Source of the DNA: Rhynchonema sp. JSB1_4
Lineage: Eukaryota; Nematoda; Chromadorea; Monhysterida; Xyalidae
Direction: 5' to 3'
DNA length: 64,000 nt
Assembly (NCBI GenBank): GCA_030248065.1
Contig: JASAMV010008651.1
Span: 1 to 64,000, forward strand
Of this stretch, positions 54,701 through 64,000 are shown in pieces. The notes under the pieces were generated by a model. The model was not told the DNA's origin. It searched no databases and saw nothing but the letters and a program-made list of their open reading frames with translations. Both the position numbers and the translations under genes were made by a program. The first letter of the stretch is position 1. The number at the start of each line of letters is the position of its first letter.

Positions 54701-57700
54701 ACTCACAATTGTGGAATGCTCAAAATGCGAGCAAAGCTATCATATCGACCAAATGCTATTTCTGGCTGATTTTGTTCACATGTGCGTTCCGATGTCATGG
54801 CTGCAGCGTAGTGGCGGGAGAATTGATCCACGATATCCTTCTCCACTGGAGAGGAGATCCGGAGTTACTCGAGATGTGGTTGCAGGTGAAAAAAACGGGT
54901 TTTTTCCTACAAAAACGAAAAAAACGTTTTTTTTTTCAGTGAAATATATTTTTCCGGAAAAATTGCACGGCGGATTTTGAACTTTTCTGAAAAAGTGTCA
55001 AGATTATGGGAAACAACCTAGTTTTATCGTGGAAACATACTTTTTCAACTTTTTATTCAGCTTTTATTCGCACTTTTTTAACGGGATTGCTTTCATACAC
55101 CATTTTTAGCGCATAATGTGCCAAATGTACACTGTTTTGACCGGTCCCCAAATTTGGCTCGGAAAAATATCGAAAAAAAAGGTTTTTTTCGGAAAAAACG
55201 GTTTTTTTAGTAAATATATTTTTCCGGAAAAATTGCAACCATAGCTCGAGGTACCCCTCGAGAGGCGACCCAAGATACCCCTCGTAGTCCGCAAAAGGCG
55301 AAAAGGGCGGTTTTGCATGCAATTTTAAATTTTAATCGGTCCAGCACAGGACATTTTGACTGAAAATTCGCTACCCCCCCCCCGCCACTACAGTGCATGG
55401 CTGGTTTGGTTTTATCAAGATGTTCCATTTTTTGCCTGGAAGGCTCATGTTACTCGAACACCATAGCAGAATTCTGGGTAATTTCAACCAACAACTTTCC
55501 ATTACAGCGTCCGACTGAGCACGTGCCGCTTTCGTCGGCGATCAACGCTCAATTTGTGACCACCAACAGTGCGTCAACACCCGAACGTCTGGTCAGCGTG
55601 TATTCGTATTTGCACGAACTAGTGGCCGGACAACAAGTACTCGGATATCGGTTGGCTTTGGTTGGGATCTGTTTGTCGATGAAAGTTGCGTGACCGATAA
55701 ACAACGATTGTCTATTGAGACCACCGAATCCATGATTGTTGGTGTTGATTGGCCTCGTGCGGTAGATAGAAACACTTGAGTTTAGTGAGGTGTGGTTCAT
55801 AAAAGTATAGGCTGTAGCCTGAGCCTAAGCCAGAAACAAAGAAAAAGCCTAAACCAAGTCTGGAATTTCCGTTCTTAAGACTACCAGCCTAAGCCAAAGC
55901 CTTACCACATGCCAAACCCCAAGCTGGGAAAAGGTCTTGGATAAGGCGTGCGCAAGAGACATAAATGATAAACAGACCAAAGATGCTCACATTACGAAGC
56001 AAGGCCTATTTTTTGGACCAGAGGGTTTCAAAATTTACCAGGTGCAATTTACACAAGCAATATGAGATTGCAATTCGCACCTCAAAAAGCAACAAAATCA
56101 TGCTGTAAACATAATTTCATGATCAGTTTCGGTTTAGTTGAGCTCGGTTTTTTTTACAAAACCATGAACGTCGACTTCGTTAATTGTTTGCAAAGCTTGT
56201 ATGTGGGAAAAATTTGCGAGTGCCTGTTCCAAGTCATTTTTTGTTCCAGATCGAAAAACTACCTGTCCATGCGCACGCCACAAATGAAACGCTGGGCAAT
56301 AGTGACCGTGATCGATAAAGCTCTGGTAGGTGGTTTGACTGAACTGCCGCGAATTTTCGAGACCCTGGAAAAAATAGAGAGCGATATCAAACTTAGTGTT
56401 CCGATCGGATCGGACCGGTCCTGCCTTGGTCAAGTGAATTTTTTGAATTATGGATATTGAGAAATCTGGGGACGCCACGAATTTCGACCAGAACATATTC
56501 TGTGAAATAAAATGAATAACTTTTAACCTGGACGAAATTCGTAGCCCCAGTAAATTCCTTAACATTCTCAATGCAAGAATCACGCGTGACAATACAAGTC
56601 ACATATGATCCGATCATCAAGTTTGATATCGCTCTTTCATTTTGCTGAACGTTCGTTCTTTCTATCATTTGCGATCGCGAGCCATAGAAATGTTGGTTTT
56701 CAAACGGCGCTGTGCTGTACATATGTGCAGAGGTGGGAATCGGGCCGGGTTACCTCGGCCCGGCCCGGCCCGATTTTTTCGGCCCGACTTTTTCTGATGA
56801 TATTTTGGAGCAATTTTTTGGTGCAAAAATTACTGTTTTTTGGTTTAGAAATACCTGATAATCATGGAAGTCGGTACTAATTTGCAGAATCGCGAGAAAT
56901 TTTGGCAAATTTAGCCTAAAAAATCACGATTTTTTTATTGAAATTCGATGATGTCGGGCCGGCCACCCCGGCCCGACATTCCGAAAAGTCGGCCCGGCCC
57001 GGCCAGACCGTTCGGGCCGGAAACCTCGGCCCGGCCGGCCCGATTCCCACCTCTGCATATGTGCACTTGAATACATTTCTGCATCATGAAATCCCGAGGG
57101 GTGGGAAACTTTGTTGTCAGATCAGGCATCACTTGGTCAGGTGACTCTGCGTTTCGTAAATTTTCTACTCCGTACTTTGGCGACATTTCGAGTAATTTCG
57201 AGCGTAAAAGGTTTTTGCACTTGACTAACCAAGGCGGCTCCGTTTAAAAATACATGATAATCTATGATCCGTGCACTGCCGGCCTTTTCAGAAATACTGC
57301 ATCAAGTATCCGGACGTGTCCTGTGCGACCGCGTCGATACTGAATGGTTTGATGGCGGACTTCCCTGATTATCAGGCTTTGGCGCGCGCGGCGTTCTATG
57401 ACAAATGCGCCTGGGTCATTCCCGAGTTTGATACGCAATGGGGAAAGTTGGTCGAATGTTTTTTTGTGATTAATTCAGAATGTTTGACCAGCGCCTGACT
57501 GGGTGGTCTGGTCTGGATTAAAACAACCTTTATTCATTCTTTCTTCTACTTTCAGCGATCTTCCCGATGAAGTCACCGTGCTGCAGACCTACATTCGATT
57601 GTACTTCTACGTGTGCACCACTGCCGCGCCGCCTGCCTACCATCCCACGTCGGACAGGTTTGACGAAAACTCTTCGCATTATTGTTCCTTTCATGTATTG

Positions 57701-58914
57701 TTATTATTTGTTGGATCCGTCCTGAACTTGTTGATGCCAAACTGCGCAACATAGTGAAAATGATTTTGCTGCGACGATGCATGGTTGTGAAGCTGTGTTG
57801 TGGGAATAGATGGAAATTTGCATTCTGCGCAGTAATAGGATGTCGATATGGTAATCGTTCTTGGGGGTGGGCCGTTTCGGTTGATACCGATCGGTTATAT
57901 TCTAAAATTAAAACGGCACTTAGCGGCGCACCTCGTCCCGGAACGGCCGTCGAAAGTCCCGAAAAAAATCCCGAAACGAACAATCCCGAAAAAATCCCGA
58001 AAATCAAAAATTCCGAAAAGCAAAAATCCCGAAAAATGAAAAACATGGGGGTTGATGAAAAAAAATTTCGGGATTTTCAATTTCGGTTTTTTTTCGGGAC
58101 TTTCGACCCCACCCCGTCCCGGCCGCTCGCCGTGTTCCGCAATTTTTCTAACATTTATTATTTTGCTCAGACTCAATCTCGCCGGTCGGCCGTCGCGCGA
58201 CAGTCTGTTCGGTGTTGTGACCGCGTGGTCGCTCCTCTCGCGAACCCTCGACGCGACGACCAAGTCCGGCTGTGATCCGCTCAGCATTTGCATCGTGCTG
58301 CACGAACTGTTCGAAGTTGGTCTTGGGAATTTAGTTGATTCTAAGCATATTTGACGGTCGGGTGGTCTGTCAATTATGATGTCCCTATCTACTGCACAGT
58401 TAGGCATCTTTCTGACCGTGTGTCGTGACAAATGGCAGAGAAAATCTAATGGCCTAGGTGCCCCCATAAATGTTTCCGCCAGCCCTGCTGCTCTCGAGCT
58501 TCTTATCCGAAATAGCGAATAGGTGTATAAGTAATAACTGCCGATAGAATACATATGTGTAATTTAACCACAAAAACGATAAAATGACCAAAAAACTGCC
58601 AATTTGTAGATTTGCGGCTACCAGCTGTCCCATCTCCACAAGTCACAGTGGCCCCAGACAGTCACGCTCGTCAGAAAGAATATTCTGCCGGCCCACCACA
58701 CCAACCACCAAAAACACAACACCACCCACCCAACATTCTGAAGCGAAAAGTGGCCAAGGACGACTGCAGGTCCGCGGATTACACGAAATTTTTCGACGTT
58801 TACGCGTCGCGTGTCAGATCCGACTGTGAAAAGACCAAATACACTCGGCCGGACCCGTGTATTGATCGGGCATTCTGGATGCAACAAACTATCACAAGGA
58901 AGATTTTCATTTGA
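51717..58914 (+). CDS. gle-1: GLE1-like nuclear pore mRNA export factor
   Basis: Exons with consistent phases: 51717-51812, 51965-52558 (interrupted), 52637-52773, 52831-53068, 53386-53660, 54159-54310, 54386-54554, 55508-55636, about 56141-56219, 56250-56325, 57292-57446, 57556-57657, 58171-58319, 58610-58914; roughly 740 residues. The N-terminal part is Ser/Thr/Pro-rich with a charged helical segment (RKQQDLLARLRKHREQL). The C-terminal part follows the GLE1 helical-repeat domain in order: ERLVSVYSYLHELVAG, DFVNCLQSLYVGK, FPDYQALARAAFYDKCAWVIP, LQTYIRLYFYV, TAWSLLSRTLD, LHELFEVGL. GLE1 activates the DEAD-box helicase Dbp5/DDX19 with inositol hexakisphosphate at the cytoplasmic pore face. A 429-bp transposon splits exon 2 and would shift the frame unless removed from the transcript. 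Assignment rests on remembered family pattern, and the first exons are joined by inference. Confidence 0.65.
52048..52476. mobile_element. hAT-like element inside the GLE1-like exon 2
   Basis: Ends TATACTTGCG / CGCAAGTATA. The exact 8-bp duplication GGTGCAAC is at 52040-52047 and 52477-52484. GGAAAAAAAACCGTTTTTTTTCC-like palindromes are iterated inside. Removing the element plus one duplication restores the frame (SDFVGAT-ESPSSTDSATPH). Confidence 0.88.
54804..55395. mobile_element. hAT-like element in a GLE1-like intron
   Basis: Ends CAGCGTAGTGGCGGG / CCCGCCACTACAGTG. The exact duplication CATGGCTG is at 54796-54803 and 55396-55403. It is present, with decayed ends, in the right arm (about 61270-61870), so it predates the inverted duplication. 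The interior iterates TTTTTCCGGAAAAAT and CCTCGAGGGGTA motifs. Confidence 0.88.
56728..57055. mobile_element. hAT-like element, CGGGCC family (CAGAGGTGGGAATC end)
   Basis: Ends CAGAGGTGGGAATCGGGCC (inverted right). The exact duplication CATATGTG is at 56720-56727 and 57056-57063. It lies in a GLE1-like intron. The counterpart in the right arm (about 59655-59934) has changed most CGGGCC blocks. Confidence 0.88.
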
Positions 58915-59164
58915 CTCAGCTGAACGTTCTGATAATCGTGTGTTTAACGGGTTGACTTTTCGTTGTCAACGTTAACTTGGTGACAAGAGCAACCTTCCAT
59001 CCAGTACAGCTGTTTCAGTATCCAGAGGTAAACCTGAATTTCAGTGGAAGAATTGTAAGATTGTGCGAGGCGATATCTTAGTGGTGAAATAAATGTTTTT
59101 TTCAAGTCGAGTACACGAGGAAGTACAAGAAGTGTCTGAGGGTGCTTCATCGGAAATCGCTAAA

Positions 59165-62100
59165 AGAGAAGTTTGAATAAAGGTTGTTTTAATCCAGACC
59201 AGACACCCAGTCAGGCGCTGGTCAAACATCTTCTGAATTAATCACAAAAAAACATTCGACTAACTTTCCCCATTGCGTATCAAACTCGGGAATGACCCAG
59301 GCGCATTTGTCATAGAACGCCGCGCGCGCCAAAGCCAGATAATCAGGGGTCCGCCATCAAACCATTCAGTATCGACGCGGTCGCACAGGACACGTCCGGA
59401 TACTTGATGCAGTATTTCTGAAAAGGCCGGCAGTGCACGGATCATAGGATTATCATGTTTTTTAAACGGAGGCCGCCTTGGTTAGCCAAGTGCAAAAACC
59501 TTTTACGCTCGAAATTACTCGAAATGTCGCCAAAGTACGGAGTAGAAAATTTACGCAACGCAGAGTCACCTGACCAGTGATGCCTGATCTGACAACAAAG
59601 TTTCCCACCCCTCGGGATTTCATGATGCAGAAATGATTCAAGTGCAATATGAGAGGTGGGATCGGGCGGCGGGCGAGGTTTCGGCCGAAGGTCTGGCGGG
59701 CGGGCGACTTTTCGACGTCGGGCGGGTGGCCGGCCGACATCATGAATTTCAAGTAAAAATGTGATTTTTAGGGCTAAATTTGCAAAATTTCTCGCGATTC
59801 TGCAAATTAGTACGACTTCATGATTATAGGATTTCAAACAAAAAAAGTAATTTTTGCACAAAATTGTCAAATATATAGAAAAGTCTGGGCAAAAATTGCG
59901 GCCGGCGAGGTACCCGGCCCCATTCCCACCTCTGCACATATGTACAGCACAGCGCCGTTTGAACTCCAACATTTCTATGGCTCGCGATCGCAAATGAGAG
60001 AAAAAACGAACGTTCAGCAAAATGAAAGAGCGATATCAAACTTGATGATCGGATCATATGTGACTTGTATTGTCACGCGTGATTCTTGCATTGAGAATGT
60101 TAAGGAATTTACTGGGGCTACGAATTTCGTCCAGGTTAAAAAGTTATTCATTTTATTTCACAGAATATGTTCTGGTCGAAATTCGTGGCGTCCCCAGATT
60201 TCTCAATATCCATAATTCAAAAAATTCACTTGACCAAGGCAGGACCGGTCCGATCCGATCGGAACACTAAGTTTGATATCGCTCTCTATTTTTTCCAGGG
60301 TCTCGAAAATTCGCGGCAAAGTTCAGTCAAACCACCTACCAGAGCTTTATCGATCACGGTCACTATTGCCCAGCGTTTCATTTGTGGCGTGCGCAGGACA
60401 GGTAGTTTTTCGATCTGGAACAAAAAATGACTTGGACAGGCACTCGCAAATTTTTCCCACATACAAGCTTTGCAAACAATTAACGAAGTCGACGTTCATG
60501 GTTTTGTAAAAAAAACCGAGCTCAACTAAACCGAAACTGATCATGAAATTATGTTTACAGCATGATTTTTGTTGCTTTTTGAGGTGCGAATTGCAATCTC
60601 ATATTTGCTTGTGTAAATTGCACCTGGTAAATTTTGAAACCCTCTGGTCCAAAAAATAGGCCTTGCTTCGTAATGTGAGCATCTTTGGTCTGTTTATCAT
60701 TTATGTCTCTTGCGCACGCCTTATCCAAGACCTTTTCCCAGCTTGGGGTTTGGCATGTGGTAAGGCTTTGGCTTAGGCTGTAGTCTTAGAACGCAAATTC
60801 TAGACTTGGTTTAGGCTTTTTCTTTTGTTTCTGGCTTAGGCTCAGGCTACAGCCTATACTTTTATGAACCACACCTCACTAAACTCAAGTGTTTCTACTT
60901 CCTACCGCACGAGGCCAATCAACACCAACAATCATGGATTCGGTGGTCTCAATAGACAATCGTTGTTTATCGGTCACGCAACTTTCATCGACAAACAGAT
61001 CCCAACCAAAGCCAACCGATATCCGAGTACTTGTTGTCCGGCCACTAGTTCGTGCAAATACGAATACACGCTGACCAGACGTTCGGGTGTTGACGCACTG
61101 TTGGTGGTCACAAATTGAGCGTTGATCGCCGACGAAAGCGGCACGTGCTCAGTCGGACGCTGTAATGGAAAGTTGTTGGTTGAAATTACCCAGAATTCTG
61201 CTATGGTGTTCGAGTAACATGAGCCTTCCAGGCAAAAAATGGAACATCTTGATAAAACCAAACCCGCCAGGCACTGTAGGGGGGGGGGGGGGGGTAGCGA
61301 ATTTTCAGTCAAAATGTCCTGTGCTGGACCGATTAAAATTTAAATTGCATGCAAAACCGCCCTTTTCGCCTTTTGCGGATACGAGGGGTATCTTGGGTCG
61401 CCTCTCGAGGGGTACCTCGAGCTATGGTTGCAATTTTTCCGGAAAAATATATTTACTAAAAAAACCGTTTTTTCCGAAAAAAACCTTTTTTTTCGATATT
61501 TTTCCGAGCCAAATTTGGGGACCGGTCAAAACAGTGTACATTTGGCACATTATGCGCTAAATGTATGAAAGCAATCCCGTTAAAAAAGTGCGAATAAAAG
61601 CTGAATAAAAAGTTGAAAAAGTATGTTTCCACGATAAAACTAGGTTGTTTCCCATAACCCGACACTTTTTCAGAAAAGTTCAAAATCCGCCGTGCAATTT
61701 TTCCGGAAAAATATATTTCACTGAAAAAAAAAACGTTTTTTTCGTTTTTGTAGGAAAAAACCTGTTTTTTTCACCTGCAACCACATCTCGAGTAACTCCG
61801 GATCTCCTCTCCAGTGGAGAAGGATATCGTGGATCAATTCTCCCGCCACTACGCTGCAGCCATGACATCGGAACGCACATGTGAACAAAATCAGCCAGAA
61901 ATAGCATTTGGTCGATATGATAGCTTTGCTCGCATTTTCAGCATTCCACAATTGTGAGTGAAAAATAAAATGAGGGACAGATAATCAAATCCAACAAACA
62001 AGAAACCCCAGGTAGTCGTGCGATTGAGAAACATCAACCGCCAGCACGGCCATCGGACAAATTTTATCAAATAAATGGAGCAAAATGCAGCATGCAAGAA

Positions 62101-64000
62101 ATGATGAAAGCAAACCTTTGCGAGCTCAGTCTTTACATCCTTGAATTGCTGAATCAAAGCTTGAATTTTTGAGTCACGTGTTTTCGATGTCGTGCTGGGC
62201 GATTCAGGTTTTGGTGCGTCATCAACAACACATTTTCCAGCAGGCTGCTTTGCCTGACTAGCAAGTTCAGGCGCGGGAGCTTTTCTGGAAATTTCAAAGA
62301 ATAAATAAATAATAATTCCAGGAATTAATAAAACTGAAATCAATTTAAGAGCAACCAACATTTCCGACACGGATGTCGCTGTTTCTTCGCCATCACCCGA
62401 CGTTGAGCTATCGCCCAATTTAAATGAGAAAGATGAGGCTTGCGCGGCCTGTGGTTGGGAACTGGAGGAGGGAGCCGGGATTTGAGGCACTTGCGTGGCC
62501 GTTGGGAGAATCTGAAGAGAAAAAAATGACAAATGAATACAACAAGTGTAAATTAATCAGCATCGAATGGGAAGCACAAAACCATAAATTTCTTCTCTAA
62601 AAACGTCTCAGGATGCAACCTACCTCGCTGGCGACTAATACACAATGCAGAACTTCTCTCCACTCTTTAGGGTGTGGAACACTCTACATCGTCGATGTTT
62701 TTAAACGCTACTTTCGTCTGAGGGGTAGAGCATATTGTAAATAACCGCCAGTTTGGAGCACCAGCCGATTGACTCAGCCCAATCAAACCAACCAATCCAC
62801 TGTACTCAACTCAAACCTCTACTGAAAGGGTCTGTGTATGACCATGAACTACGGACCGGGCCATGTCGGGTGTCGGCGGATGTCTCGATCCAAAAAAGCG
62901 TAGGTGTCTGTCAGATGTCGGTAGTCGGCAACCAAAAACACTGTATGTATGAGTGGGATACTCTCTCCCCCGAACCCGATGCCTAACCATAACCAATGGA
63001 TTTTTCCTAACCATTTCAGTCAATTGCACCTCCATGGGCGGCAACGGTGGCACAGACACCAACAACGATGCCTGATTCTCCTTTATGAAACGGGCATCCG
63101 GGCTGGGTTCGACATTCTCCGGCTCAAACGAGTAGTCAGCGAACTGTACGTGTTTCTTTGACCGAGTCGGCGGGTGTCGAATTGGTGTAGAAGTCACAAT
63201 CGGAATTGATGTGCTGCCCGGGACTGGGGTGGGTGGCAGAATGGAACTGGTTTCTAGAATTGGCTCGGTGCTCGTGGCAATCGGCGCTGAAGAAATGAGA
63301 CAGACTGTGGTCAAGCAATGGCGCATTGTGCACTTTGCCGCAACCGGGTCACGTGCTTTTGCATGTGAAAAGTGTCGGCGATATTTGGCACCCGACCAGC
63401 GTAAAAAAATGTAATATGTTCCAAAATTCTTCAAGTTCGTCACGTTGCACTTGTTCCAATTGACACACAAGTCACAGAACCTACCGCTTTGTATCAATAC
63501 AACAACAGTTTGTATTTTCTAACTAGCCCTTAGCAAATGGACATCTCGTTTGCGTGTCGCGAATAAAAATACTAGATAAAAACAGCAAACCAAACATAAC
63601 CAACTTTCTATCTGTGCATCCATCAAATTCAGCAGGCTCAGGCGCAATAGTTGACGAGGAGTCAAGTCGACATCCACGGCTGTGGCAGTTGAAGTCTGTG
63701 CCACAGTTGCAGCCGTGATTTGGTTGGTTTTCAGCACACGTGCGTTCCGATTTCCGTTTCTGATAGGTTGTTATGACTCTGACCAGTTGTTCAGCAATGT
63801 TTGCGCAGTCTGGCCAGCAAATTTTGCTGCTTTCGCAACGCTTCATTCTGAAAGTTACGGGTCATTTTTTTTAAATTTGATTTATTAGAAAAATACTTGA
63901 CGAACCTGGGCGTATTCCTCCCATTGAATTTTTAAAATCCCATCGGTTTCGCATTGCCGTTCCAACCTCGGATCGGGATTCTTTTCAATTGTAGGCCGCT
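59165..64000 (-). pseudogene. Inverted truncated GLE1-like copy (right arm)
   Basis: Reverse-complement copy of exons from the third through the one at 57292-57446; the last three exons are missing. The copy runs off the window, so its first exons are unseen. Frame breaks are visible: an extra base creates TGA at 63791-63793 within the charged helical exon, and one base is missing in the exon near 60395-60405. Other exons (62374-62513, 62130-62298) are nearly identical to the functional arm. With no C-terminal domain it could not act as GLE1. Confidence 0.75.

Larger units (their letters stand above)
52681..57540. repeat. Large inverted repeat, left arm
   Basis: Pairs with 59165-64000 in reverse orientation. 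For example, 53175 corresponds to 63497, 54138 to 62532 and 57271 to 59445. Identity is high; the shared exon at 54159-54310 differs by single residues. The spacer (57541-59164) holds the last exons of the GLE1-like gene, which are absent from the other arm. Confidence 0.92.

Noticed and set aside
54673..54980. Extra GLE1-like exon between 54554 and 55508
   Set aside because: It has no convincing acceptor, and exons 54386-54554 and 55508-55636 already join in phase 0. The interval is mostly the 54804-55395 element.

Overview
The window is a piece of a metazoan nuclear genome, most likely a nematode or another small ecdysozoan. Genes are split into many short exons with GT donors and TTTCAG- or TTGCAG-type acceptors. 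Long ORFs are absent except in low-complexity repeats. The gene content (chemoreceptor-like seven-helix receptors, secreted or membrane C-type lectins, an RDH/17-beta-HSD-type short-chain dehydrogenase, a GLE1-type mRNA export factor, 5S rRNA and tRNA-like genes in introns) fits that assignment. The species cannot be named from the sequence alone.

Layout. 0.4-3.1 kb: an unrecognised multi-exon gene on the minus strand. 3.5-24.9 kb: a tandem duplication whose unit holds a membrane-anchored short-chain dehydrogenase. Unit 1 (3517-18907) has a frameshifted copy and has been swollen by insertions, including a 6.6-kb TA-flanked composite element (11686-18280). Unit 2 (18908-about 24900) keeps an intact seven-exon ORF of 383 codons with a complete 5S rRNA gene lying antisense in one intron. 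25.1-31.4 kb: a C-type lectin array on the minus strand. One gene is intact; its neighbour has a stalk/membrane tail cut up by transposons. 32.4-45.4 kb: two full copies and one fragment of a seven-helix receptor gene on the minus strand, again separated and interrupted by mobile elements. 48.8-51.5 kb: a thicket of nested GC-rich and CCAATACC-rich elements. 51.7-58.9 kb: a GLE1-like gene on the plus strand. An inverted truncated copy (59.2-64.0 kb) runs off the right edge, making a palindrome with arms of about 4.8 kb.

The most informative theme is transposition that can be read base by base. Because genes are duplicated, one copy often supplies the empty site for an insertion in the other. 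At least a dozen elements show exact or 7/8 matching 8-bp target duplications (hAT-like). A second group sits in TTAA with long foldback arms, and others target TA. Several hAT-like families share termini but carry different iterated internal motifs, and they are nested up to three deep inside one another inside the 6.6-kb element. Exon coordinates come from reading splice sites and codon phase by eye; no database search was possible.
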